Shown in pieces: positions 8,366 to 16,373 of a DNA stretch of 24,919 nucleotides (positions within the stretch are counted from its first letter, which is position 1; each line of letters begins with the position of its first letter). Source of the stretch: NORP240 sp942492445 (GTDB lineage Bacteria; Pseudomonadota; Gammaproteobacteria; Pseudomonadales; Pseudohongiellaceae); the NCBI GenBank assembly GCA_942492445.1, contig CALOEW010000036.1, positions 1-24,919 on the forward strand, given 5' to 3'. The translations under genes were made by a program, and so were the position numbers. The notes under the pieces are model-generated. The model had not been told where the DNA came from, did no database searches, and worked only from the letters and a program-made list of their open reading frames with translations.

Positions 8366-8914
8366 ATGAAATTTTCAATAAAATCTCAAGTGGTATTCAT
8401 TATTGCTGGGTTTTGTTCTCTTATTTTTTCTGCAAACGCATTGGCAGACTACCGTGTGACGGCACTGGGTCATTCCTCTGAATTTGGCGCTCTGCTGGGT
8501 AAGAATGTCTCTAACGCGAAGGTGATTTTGAGTGACCAGCCTCTGGTAAATCTTGACTTCCTGGAAGCTAACAATTTGTGCGTTACCCATATTCTCGACA
8601 AAAATTATACTGCGGCCGAACTCGCCTGCTCTGCCGCCCTGGAGAAACTTGACTCCATATCCATCATGGAAGAAGTCACTATGGGAACTGTCACCAGGCG
8701 TAAGGCCAAGTCCGCCATTTACTCAAACCTGGCCGTGGCAAAGGCACTTAATGGCGACGTTACCAATGCAGTAGCGGCATTGGAGGAAGCCCTGTCGGTA
8801 AACCCTGGCGACAGAAATGCTATCGCCAATTACGGTCTTGTAAGTGAAAGGCTTCCGGAATCCAGGCTGGCCAGCGTGGACTCTCAGTGGCTTGCGACCA
8901 TGGCGCATTCGTAA
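8366..8914 (+). CDS. Exported TPR-repeat protein
   Basis: 182 residues with AAAGGA as a ribosome site seven bases before the ATG. A signal peptide spans about residues 1-28 (cut after ANALA), so the product is periplasmic or secreted. A helical region follows, with a TPR-like pair at about residues 68-93 and a clear TPR at about 115-150 (SNLAVAKALNGDVTNAVAAL and EEALSVNPGDRNAIANYGL). TPRs mediate protein contacts, so an adaptor role is likely but the partner is unknown. Similar small periplasmic TPR proteins occur in marine gammaproteobacteria. The gene lies wholly inside the inverted-repeat element and is its only intact gene, which makes it a possible passenger. Confidence 0.75.
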   Translation: MKFSIKSQVVFIIAGFCSLIFSANALADYRVTALGHSSEFGALLGKNVSNAKVILSDQPLVNLDFLEANNLCVTHILDKNYTAAELACSAALEKLDSISIMEEVTMGTVTRRKAKSAIYSNLAVAKALNGDVTNAVAALEEALSVNPGDRNAIANYGLVSERLPESRLASVDSQWLATMAHS

Positions 8915-8917
8915 CGA

Positions 8918-8956
8918 CCGGACTGTTGCGCTGGATGATTTCCGGGCTCAGTCCGG
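8918..8956 (+). terminator. Possible hairpin downstream of the TPR gene
   Basis: A perfect eight-base dyad, CCGGACTG (8918-8925) and CAGTCCGG (8949-8956), begins three bases after the TPR stop codon. The loop is 23 bases and no T-run follows, so it is not a standard intrinsic terminator. It may act as an mRNA end stabiliser or be chance. Confidence 0.3.
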
Positions 8957-9117
8957 CGCACATCTCAGAACGAGAAGTGATTCAATGTTGGGCTGCAGTG
9001 AATCTTCAAGGTAGTAACAAAGAATCACCAGCAAAGTAAGGGTTTGATCTGCGGGAATCCGGAAACCTTTCACACTGAAATAGAAGTTCCTTAATACACT
9101 GTCCGGCAGCGTATGGT

Positions 9118-9384
9118 CCTGCGGATCCGGTTGAGTTCTTTGGCGAACAGCCATGCCGTAAAAACAAAAAGCCCGACGATAAGGTGGTCAGTTCTGTTTC
9201 TGAAGGGAGTCTCGAGATTATAGCGCTCCTGGTCGATGGGCGTGAGTGACAGGCATTACTCCGAGATGGCAGGTCTCGCATTATATCGGTTCAGCGGCTC
9301 CACCTTGCCCCGCTGATGGGCACGAACGGTGACACCAGCATACACGCTGAAGCCGCTGAACCTGGCCAACCTGGCCTTATCCGG
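9118..9384 (-). pseudogene. IS91-family transposase relic, C-terminal part
   Basis: On the minus strand the frame reads ARLARFSGFSVYAGV, RGKVEPLNRYNARPAISE, a stop, then CLSLTPIDQERYNLETPFRN and RTDHLIVGLFVFTAWLF. This follows the IS91/IS801 transposase C-terminal pattern (GFSLHAxV...LERLCRYxxRPAxxxxRLxLxxxGxVxYxLKTPxRxGTTHxxFxPxxFIxRLAxL). An in-frame TAA at 9253-9255 and many substitutions show it is dead. It lies inside the 8278-9568 element, on the opposite strand to the IS91 relic at 8024-8194. Confidence 0.7.
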
Positions 9385-9679
9385 TGAAAGCGTTGGCTGT
9401 GACTCCCCACAGTCCTGAAATTCTGATGTTAGCGACACCTTTGCACAATTTTCTCCGCAAGCTGCTTCTCCGATTGCAGGATATCGAAAAACTCTAAAGA
9501 TAACGTTCGGCATGTCGCCGATGGTTGTTGTTCAGGCCAGAGCGTTGTGGGACTTAATCAGAGGTTCCCTAAAGATCTTGGCTGAGAGAAAGAAAATACA
9601 TTACGATCGACAGGAAAAGTTATTAACCCAGATGAGCTGAAGTGTCCTTTGAATCAGAGGGCGAGTTGTCCAACCTGCT

Positions 9680-9844
9680 TTGACGACGTACAGCCGCAGG
9701 CACGGATTGAGCGAAAAGGACGAAGGCAAGATTGTGCGCAAACTTTGCAAATTACCGGACCTGGTTGAGAAGGCCTTGAAGCTTGACAGGCAGATCAAAA
9801 AGCAGTCGATCCGTTTCGCGGACAAGCACAGAGAATATTGCTGA
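9680..9844 (+). pseudogene. glmS fragment (glucosamine-6-phosphate synthase)
   Basis: 55 codons, starting mid-gene and closed by a TGA, read SRRHGLSEKDEGKIVRKL, CKLPDLVEKALKLDRQIKK and FADKHREYC. This fits the GlmS linker between the glutaminase and isomerase domains, where families read LxRLP..VEQxLxLDxQIxxLAxxFADKHHALFLGRG. The match stops at KH, exactly where the conserved isomerase domain should begin. Neither the N-terminal glutaminase domain nor the isomerase sequence is present nearby. It is a small translocated scrap, not a functional gene, and not the 3' end that serves as the Tn7 target. Confidence 0.5.
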
Positions 9845-9857
9845 AGCATTGTAATGA

Positions 9858-10710
9858 ATGACACGTAAATCATTTAGGTATAGGCTGACAACGGCCGCAC
9901 AGTCACCTCTCTGGAAGTACCGGCAGCTGACCAGCAGTGGTCGCTCCCTGCCTGACTTTATCGTGATCGGAGCCCACAAAACGGGTACGACGAGTCTGCA
10001 TGAGTACCTGGGGAAACATCCTCAACTGTTGTCCTCGTACAAGAAAGAAACTCACTTCTTCGACGGTGGCCTGGATCGTGATGTGGATACTTATCTGAAG
10101 GGCGAAGCCTGGTACCGTTCGCATTTTCCTCGCACAATGAGCCTGCATACAAATCAACAAGACCTTCGAAACTACACCGCTCTACCTGTTTCATCCGCTG
10201 GCCCCGGAGCGAATTGCCAAGCTCTTACCCGAAGTTAAACTGATCGCAATGCTGCGTAATCCGACGGAAAGAGCGATCTCGCACTTTTTCCAGGAACGGC
10301 GTAGCGGCAGGGAAAGGCTGCCTGCCCTGGAAGCCTTCAAAGCTGAGGAGGAGAGACTGGAACCGGTACTGGAGGCGCAAGATTATAAAAATCCTGGTTT
10401 CAGGTTGTCTTCCTACAAGCGTCGTGGGCACTACCTGGAACAGATTCAAAGGTTCCTAACCTGTTTCGGCAGGGAAAGAATGTTAATCATGAATAGTGAT
10501 TTGTTGTTTACGAACCCTGACGTTGCTCTTCGGCACGTGTGTGATTTTGTTGGAATCGACAGTGGTTTTTCATTTGAAAACCTTCAGGCCCACAACGTCG
10601 GTAGAAATAAAACCGATCTCAAAAAAAACGTCTACAACTATCTGAATGACTACTTTGATTCCTATAATCAGGCCCTGTTCAAGTTTCTTGGGCAATCGTA
10701 TGACTGGTGA
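9858..10710 (+). pseudogene. PAPS-dependent sulfotransferase, one frameshift
   Basis: The pieces give a near-complete sulfotransferase of about 284 residues. The 5'-phosphosulfate loop is at PDFIVIGAHKTGTTSL (about residues 32-47) and the 3'-phosphate motif at LIAMLRNPTERAISHFFQE. Both fit heparan-sulfate-type sulfotransferases, which move sulfate from PAPS to carbohydrate or other acceptors. Between them the frame changes near 10150-10162: one frame reads SLHTNQ and the other KTFETTPLYLFHPLAPERIA, so removal of one base around 10158 would restore it. The C-terminus (GQSYDW) is the normal end. Whether this is a recent inactivation or a sequence error is open. The acceptor substrate cannot be predicted, and no polysaccharide genes are adjacent. 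Confidence 0.8.
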
Positions 10711-10736
10711 CAAATTCAAGCCTGACGATTGAAAGC

Positions 10737-10826
10737 GGCTTTCGTGAAGGTGAATCCCGCACCCGGTCGACTCTGTTCTCCGAAAGCCTGGATGACTGGG
10801 TCGAAAAAGATAATGCTGTACGTGTA
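10737..10826 (+). pseudogene. IS1182-type transposase N-terminal relic
   Basis: The frame that begins just inside the sulfotransferase stop reads FREGESRTRSTLFSESLDDW then VEKDNAVRV, matching the N-terminus of IS1182-type transposases (F.EGESRxQxTLFPExLDDxVxEDNPVRVID). The match ends after NAVRV and the remaining codons to 10970 are unrelated. It is a scrap of about 30 residues with no ends visible. Confidence 0.55.
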
Positions 10827-10908
10827 GGGCTGCATGAACCGAATTTACTCATCACGATTGTTAAAAAGCTAAGCCCAACGCAATGTGAAATTGATATGGC
10901 TTTAGGGG

Positions 10909-11165
10909 GGGACTCGATCAATGACCTCGCCATCCGACCATACTGCGGAAGTGTCGTTATCTACATGTAACACCAGGTGGAAGTGGTTCGACATAGTTGC
11001 ATACGCGCAGACCTCGATGGCAATCACTGATGAGAGGAATTTTACTCCTTTCAGGATCCATTGTTTGCGGTGATCGAAGTTTCGGCAGTTGAGTTTGTCT
11101 TTGCCGCAAAGTTTAGCTCGGCGGGCGCGGCGGGAGATGTGAAGTGGTCCAATGGATGCGACCAA
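10909..11165 (-). pseudogene. REP-associated tyrosine transposase (RAYT) relic
   Basis: The minus frame reads KLCGKDKLNCRNFDHRKQW, ILKGVKFLSSVIAIEVCAYA and TMSNHFHLVLHVD, then WSDGEVIDR. This is the N-terminal third of a RAYT (Y1_Tnp, TnpA_REP) protein, including the HUH metal motif as H-F-H in SNHFHLVLH. The match stops at about 10911 and the catalytic-tyrosine region is missing; the adjacent sequence is unrelated and an IS1182 scrap lies 85 bp further on. The true N-terminus upstream of 11165 is also degraded. RAYTs mobilise REP palindromes; hairpins at 11361-11376 and 11438-11453 may be related. Confidence 0.65.
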
Positions 11166-11477
11166 CCCAGTTAAGAGATAATGATGCTCTTAACTGGAGG
11201 TAGAAGGGGCTACAAGAAAGAAGTATTCAAGTGCCAGCCTCCGGCTGTAGCGCGTTGTCGGGCCGCTCGTTGGCGAGACTCAAGCGTCCGCCAACCTGGA
11301 CAACCTCCGGTTTTGGATATACCTTTTGTTCTTCTTATAAGCCGGCTGCAGCCAGGGCAGGGTCCGTTGACGGACCGCCAGCCATGTTCACCTTACAATT
11401 TAGCCTCGCTGTGGTAGCCTACATGACAAAGCAACAAGCCTGCGGGAGCAGGCGTAGCCGGATCATAGGTGCTTCCA
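11166..11477. other. Gene-less stretch with hairpins
   Basis: No convincing coding frame. Two perfect stems stand out: GGTCCG-TTGA-CGGACC (11361-11376) and GCCTGC-GGGA-GCAGGC (11438-11453), the latter followed by GTAG. Neither is followed by a T-run. They could be REP-like palindromes linked to the adjacent RAYT relic, but the canonical order (GTAG before the hairpin) is not seen. Confidence 0.4.
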
Positions 11478-13624
11478 GTGGGTAACCTCTTTCGAGAGCT
11501 GAAACGGCGCAAGGTTTTTAGAGTGGCTGGCGTCTATGCCGTGGTGGCGTGGTTACTTGTTCAAATCGCCGATGTTGTTTTACCCACGTACAATGCCCCT
11601 CATGGGTAAACCAGACAGTCATTCTACTTCTCGCCCTGGGGCTTCCAATTACCCTCGTTCTAGCCTGGGCGTACGAATTAAGCCTGGAAGGCGTTCGCCG
11701 CGATAGCGGTGAAACTTCTGGTGTAGGCAACCCAGCCACTAGCATACAGAGAGTGAACTCTCTGTTGCTGGGTTTTATGGTACTGGCTGTCTGTTTTCTA
11801 CTGTTCGACCGTTTTTTTCTGGAACCAGTCCAGACAGTCTCCAGAGGAAATGGATCAGGAACTCTCAATGACCCCCTGGTGGTTCGAAGCTCACTAAATC
11901 TGGGCATCATGGATCAACAACTGGGAACGCGGTTGTTTTCTGAAATCGCTATGTCGCCAGACGGCAGCAAATTGGTTTTCACCAGGCTCAATGGGCAGAC
12001 ACGGGAGTTGTTTTACAGAGAGCTCGATCAATTCGATGCGACCGTTGTTGCAGAATATCCCACGGCAAACGGGGCGCTGATGCCGGTTTTTTCCGAAGAT
12101 GGTGACAAAGTCGCGGTAATCGAGGGTGAAGATCCCATCGCGGGCGAACTCATAGTGTATTCGACCACAGGTCAGCGCATCGATACCGGTGTAGGCCAGG
12201 TTCTGGGTACCGGTGTGCAGTGGCTTGATGAAAGAAACATTGTCTACACGTCGTATGTCGATTATAAGCTCTATAGAGTCAACATCGATTCGTTGGGAGA
12301 TCCGCCAGTTCGTATCGAGTTTGAACATCGAGGTGGGGCAACTCAACCCGAATTTCTGCCCGGCGGAAACGCTGCTCTCTTCGTAGAATCCAGGGAATCT
12401 ATAGGCCTGGTAAACCAGGGGGATATTTTTGTTGCTGATCTGAGCACAGGAGAATCCAGACTGCCATGTGCCTTATCCCTTCAGCCCTGATATATGTACC
12501 CTCTGGCCACTTGGTTTTCGCCGCTAGCACGGCCTCTGGGGTGTCATTGAGCCTGGATACTTTTGCAAGCGATTGGTAGTCGATACCCTGATAAGAAATC
12601 TGGATTCGTTTGGTATTGCCGGTCAGGCAAGTTTCAGTTTTTCAGGGAATGGCTTCGGCTGGTGTATCTTCACAATACCGGCCAGCAGACCAGAACCAAC
12701 GAGGCATCAACGTAAACCTTTTCTGGTTTGATCGCGGAGGAATGCAAACCCCCATTGATCAGCAGGGAATGAAGCTCCACCCTAACAATTTGTCAAAACT
12801 GTCTCCGGATGGGCGACAGGTTGCTCTGACAACGTTTGAGACCGACGGTTCCCAGGATGTCTGGGTCTATGATGTGGCCAGATCTGTCTTCAGTCGCCGA
12901 ACATTCAATAATGGGTCAGGCCCGATCTGGTCACCTGACGGAGAAACTCTATACTATCTGAATGGCTCGAGACTACAGACTCGCGAAGCGGCTCGGACCT
13001 AGGTGATACCATCAGCTTCGTTGAGGGTGTGTTAGGTGATCTCTCGATCAGTCCCAACAACCGTTCCCTGTTCTTTATCTGCAACAAACGCGTGGGAAGA
13101 GGGAGGCCAGTCGGACATCTTCAGAGCTACACTGGAAGAAGATCGCAGTGGATCCGTAGATCCCGTCCTGGAAACATCCTCGAATCTGAGGTGGCCTTCC
13201 TTGTCCCCAGACGGGTCGTGGCTTGTTTACGGCAACGATGAATCAGTTTTTTCGAGGTATTTGTCCGCCCTTATCCGGATATCGATGGGGGGAGATGGCA
13301 AATCAGTACAAGGGGCGGCGCGTTTCCAATGTGGTCGAGTAATGGGAACGAGTTGTATTACACAGATAAACAACCATTCGACGTGTCGGGTTCGGAAGGT
13401 TCAATTGTCTCGGTTTCAATCACCTACGATTCCGGGTTTGAAGCCGGCCCACCGAGAAACTGTTCTCCTATCCAGATCCGGTGCCACATGCCGGTTTTGA
13501 CGTCTCCTCGGACGGAAGCGCTTTCCTCATTCCACGGCTGGCCGGTTTCGAATCGGATCGAAAGCCTGTTTCGGTGGTGCTGGTGGAAAACTGGTTTTCC
13601 GAACTGGAAAACATGCTACCTTAA
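11478..13624 (+). pseudogene. TolB-propeller membrane protein, multiply frameshifted
   Basis: Starts at GTG 11478 with ELKRRKVFRVAGVYAVVAWL, the N-terminal membrane segment of a large gammaproteobacterial family that combines this helix with a TolB-like beta-propeller or TPRs. A second membrane segment (TVILLLALGLPITLVLAWAY) and a third (near 11765-11820) follow. Propeller blades then appear as repeated SPDG motifs (AMSPDGSKLVF, KLSPDGRQVALT, IWSPDGETLYYL, SLSPDGSWLVYG). The end VLVENWFSELENMLP is the family's normal C-terminus. The frame changes at least eight times (about 11595, 12480, 12575, 12640, 13000, 13085, 13325, 13465), all within 2.1 kb, so this is a dead gene. The intact homologues have no established biochemical role. 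Confidence 0.85.
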
Positions 13625-13645
13625 AACTAGGGAACCTGGTGGGCA

Positions 13646-14833
13646 ATGAAAAAAGAAGATTTTGCAGAATACGGGAGACGTGGTGACACTCTGGCAGATA
13701 CCACCATGGCGGTCGTTGTCGAGGATAGATTACAAGGTGACGTAAACCGGTTTTTGACGGAACTGCTGTATGCGACCGATGCCCATGACTTGAAGGACCC
13801 TCATCCCAGGATGGAGGACTTTCTTACAGCCACCCGTCAACTTCCGGATTGGGTTGATCAGGAGCGCGTAATTCGTGGACAGGAATTGTTCAACAGACAC
13901 GGCCCGGTATGTTTGTTGAGCCTTATCCAGGCTTCATTGCCGGAGTGCTACGTCAATTCCCGAATAGCATCGGTTCTGGGGGAAACCCAGAAACTCGAAT
14001 CCAGAGCCTACAAGCGAATCATCGAGACAGCGCAATTTCTGTTTTACGTCATGGTCCCTGAAGGGCTGAACGGCGAGGGTATTCCAGATATGGGTATTCG
14101 AGTTATTCAGCGGGTCAGGCTGGTCCATGCAGCAGTGAGACGCATGGTACGGGAAGGTACAGAGCATCGTGAAGAGATCGACCAGAAACCCTACGTCTCG
14201 ATTGATTGGGCAGGACAGGACAGTACTCCAATCAGTCAACTTGAACTGGCCTACACACTGCAGACTTTTTCGACCGTAACCTTACGAAGTCTTAGGCGCG
14301 TTGGTATCGCTGTCTCTGACGAGGAAGCTGACGATTTCAATCATTGCTGGAACGCAATCGGATATGTCCTGGGTATTGAAGAAGCATTGCTTTTCGACAC
14401 AGCCAAGGAGTCCGAAGAGTTTTTCGAGTTGATTAAGGAACATTTCGGAGCGAGTACTGATGAAGGCAGGCAAATGACTATTGCAGCTAACCAGGTGCTC
14501 AAGCAGATGCTGGTTAATAAATTGTTCATACTCGGCTGGATTTTGAGCGTTACGTTGCCTCGTCCCGTGCAATTTCGGTTGCTGGATAAGCCTACCAGGC
14601 AACTTCTTGGAGTTCGAAACGCGAATCCCGTAGAACGATTATTCTGGTTCCCACTGGTTTTTGCCAGCGGCGCGATAGCACGGTTTCTAAATCGTTTTCT
14701 AAAGTTGCCACTGACAGGTGTGCTGCTTACCTTCCTGGGTCATGAAGTGATTAAATATTTTTCGGATCCTCCCGCATACCTTGGGAAAGCGACCTTTGAA
14801 ATTCCAACGAAGCTGAATATAAATAACAAATAA
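13646..14833 (+). CDS. MPAB/Lcp-type haem oxygenase (DUF2236)
   Basis: 395 residues, full length for the ER-bound oxygenase mpaB / rubber oxygenase (Lcp) catalytic-domain family, PF09995. Visible family landmarks are LFNRHGPVCLLSLIQASLPE (about 85-104), a helix with RVRLVHAAVRRMV (His161), QLELAYTLQTFSTVTLRSL, and FNHCWNAIGYVLGI (His233). Family members bind b-type haem and cleave or oxygenate isoprenoid-like chains (latex clearing protein, MpaB'), so an isoprenoid substrate is plausible. No signal peptide is visible, so it is probably cytosolic, possibly membrane-associated through the C-terminal hydrophobic stretch (about 330-360). The ATG follows GGTGGGC and lies 21 bp after the broken TolB-like gene. 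The next gene, 77 bp downstream on the same strand, resembles a carotenoid hydratase, so the two may share a pathway. Confidence 0.82.
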   Translation: MKKEDFAEYGRRGDTLADTTMAVVVEDRLQGDVNRFLTELLYATDAHDLKDPHPRMEDFLTATRQLPDWVDQERVIRGQELFNRHGPVCLLSLIQASLPECYVNSRIASVLGETQKLESRAYKRIIETAQFLFYVMVPEGLNGEGIPDMGIRVIQRVRLVHAAVRRMVREGTEHREEIDQKPYVSIDWAGQDSTPISQLELAYTLQTFSTVTLRSLRRVGIAVSDEEADDFNHCWNAIGYVLGIEEALLFDTAKESEEFFELIKEHFGASTDEGRQMTIAANQVLKQMLVNKLFILGWILSVTLPRPVQFRLLDKPTRQLLGVRNANPVERLFWFPLVFASGAIARFLNRFLKLPLTGVLLTFLGHEVIKYFSDPPAYLGKATFEIPTKLNINNK

Positions 14834-14910
14834 TCGTGTCGAGGTGCTGGCCGGATCGCTAATGTTGACCTGGTGAACTTCCAGAAAAATTCTAATAAGA
14901 GAAATTGAAG

Positions 14911-15939
14911 ATGCCGCCACTGGAAAATATGATTTTTGAGTTTACTGCGTTGTTGTTAGCATTTACGGCTTTAATGCGATTGTGGCGGGACCCGAATAAA
15001 TTTTTCTTTATGTCCTTTCTGTTTGCTGTGGTGGTCACAACCCTGATCGAACTGGCAGGAGTTCGATTGGAGCATAGCTACTATTACGCGGATTTCCTTT
15101 TCGAAATACCGGCGGTACCTATCTTGGCGGGTCTCGGGGGAAAAGCCGCCGAATCGGCTGGTAGTTTCCCGGTTTTTGTTGCGTTTGAGTGGGCGTTTAT
15201 TATCTACTGCCTTAACCTGATGATGAAGAAACTGTACATCGCCTGGTATCTTGCGCCGTTAGTTTGTGGATTGGTGGCTGTATCAATCGATATGGCCCTG
15301 GATCCGGTGGCGGCTTCATCCAGAATGGTAGCTGCGGTCGGGGAGTCCTGCTTCGATAGCACCGTGCCGGGAAGTGCCGAGGGAATCGGCTACTGGGTAT
15401 GGTGCATACCTGAAAATACCCCAAACTCCTACTTCTTTGGTGTCCCACTACAGAATTTCTACGCCTGGTTTTTGGTCGTTGCAGTCTGGATGCTGTTCCA
15501 GTCGGTGGCATTCAAGATTAGTTATGAAGGACCGTGGTATGCCCAGTTCAATGCACTCATGACAAGTACCGTGCTTTCCCTGGTATTGTTCTTCACAATT
15601 CTCGGAGATTTTCTGGCCCTGGGCGCGGGTTTCGCCTGGCTGGTATGGGGTACATTGATGTTTCTGGGAATGGCAGTGCTCGTCAATGCCGGGACCAAGC
15701 GTGTAAATTATGTAATGGACTGGTGGGCCTATTCTGTCCTGATCGCATCATCACTGTTCTGTGTTCTCGGGATAATCATAAATCTGTGGTCGACCTCCTC
15801 GATATCGCTGAAACTTTCAACGGCGCTATGGGTTGTTTTTGGCATGGCCCTGGGAGCCTGGATATTGCTCGGGAAGCGCCTGCTCGACGGGATTCATAAA
15901 AAATATGATGGTAACGAAAATACCGTGGGTCATGATTGA
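14911..15939 (+). CDS. CruF-like (DUF422) polytopic membrane protein
   Basis: About 342 residues with roughly nine or ten hydrophobic helices. The ATG at 14911 is preferred to the TTG at 14905. The pattern fits the carotenoid biosynthesis protein family (PF04240; CruF, bisanhydrobacterioruberin hydratase): IELAGVRLEHSYYYAD early, an FEW helix, IDMALDPVA (about 130-138), then WVWCIPENTPNSYFFGVPL with QNFYAWFL, matching the family's D-x-x-L-D-P-x-A and Y-F-G-V-P-L-x-N-F-x-x-W. Known members hydrate terminal ends of linear carotenoids. No other carotenoid genes (crtB, crtI, crtE) are in the window, so a C40 substrate cannot be assumed. The preceding MPAB oxygenase is on the same strand 77 bp away, probably in one transcript. 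Confidence 0.7.
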   Translation: MPPLENMIFEFTALLLAFTALMRLWRDPNKFFFMSFLFAVVVTTLIELAGVRLEHSYYYADFLFEIPAVPILAGLGGKAAESAGSFPVFVAFEWAFIIYCLNLMMKKLYIAWYLAPLVCGLVAVSIDMALDPVAASSRMVAAVGESCFDSTVPGSAEGIGYWVWCIPENTPNSYFFGVPLQNFYAWFLVVAVWMLFQSVAFKISYEGPWYAQFNALMTSTVLSLVLFFTILGDFLALGAGFAWLVWGTLMFLGMAVLVNAGTKRVNYVMDWWAYSVLIASSLFCVLGIIINLWSTSSISLKLSTALWVVFGMALGAWILLGKRLLDGIHKKYDGNENTVGHD

Positions 15940-15950
15940 AACTGAACTCA

Positions 15951-15985
15951 GACTCCCGCAGAGCACTTCCTTAATCAGAGGTTCC
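15951..15985 (+). repeat. IS-end-like repeat, copy 4
   Basis: Ends in CTTAATCAGAGGTTCC like the copy at 3495-3510, with GACTCCCGCAG before it and about five extra bases between the two conserved parts. It begins 11 bp after the stop codon of the CruF-like gene. No partner end or target duplication is seen, so it is a solo relic that may mark where downstream DNA was rearranged. Confidence 0.55.
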
Positions 15986-16373
15986 TGAATCTGTCGATAT
16001 TCGATGCGGTCTCCCTGCGCCTGATAGTTGGTGATAACGGTGAATCGTAAACCGGAGTCGAGTAGAGGTATAGAAACCGAGGGTTGAACTCACATGGGGT
16101 CAACATCCAGGATAAAGTACAGTGTTGATTTTCCGCGAAAAATGACCCAGTGGGGTGCATTCAACTTTGATCCGTCAACTATGCCGAAAAAATAAAAAAT
16201 CATTGGCAGAAGCAGCGTCAACTTTTCGATGCAAATACCACCAAAAGTGGGTCAATCGAGCCTGCAATTCAACAGAATACCCAACACGGCCCTATTTCTG
16301 GTACCTTTGGCTGGTTCTCATTGCGTATCAACCCTGCACTGGATTGCAGGCTTCCCCAAGAGGTGTAGATAAT
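15986..16373. other. Gene-less stretch, possible IS21-type end
   Basis: No convincing coding frame. Between about 16090 and 16250 the sequence contains several GTCAAC/GTTGA and TGACCCA/TGGGTCA words (for example GTTGATTTTCCGCG, AATGACCCAG, GTCAACTTTTCG, AGTGGGTCAA). This repeated make-up resembles the multi-repeat ends of IS21-family elements, but no istA or istB is present. Treat it as a possible terminal relic only. The last 40 bases include the ribosome site of the cupin gene. Confidence 0.3.

Larger units (their letters stand above)
8278..9568. mobile_element. 1.29-kb non-autonomous element with inverted ends
   Basis: The left end GGAACCTCTGATTAAG (8278-8293) is an exact inverted copy of the right end (9553-9568). 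The similarity continues inward: T, one mismatch, then CCACAACGC on both sides, for about 27 of 28 bases. A CTAA lies directly outside each end (8274-8277 and 9569-9572), a four-base target duplication fitting the YTAR preference of IS5-group insertion sequences. The inside holds an apparently intact exported TPR protein gene and a decayed IS91 transposase end, but no DDE transposase of its own. It would need a transposase in trans. The alternative is a deleted IS that captured host DNA, or coincidence of two solo ends, which the matching duplication makes less likely. Confidence 0.65.

Noticed and set aside
9680..9844. glmS similarity as a Tn7-type attachment site
   Set aside because: The match is to the internal linker of GlmS, not to the 3' end recognised by TnsD, and no Tn7 ends or tns genes are present.
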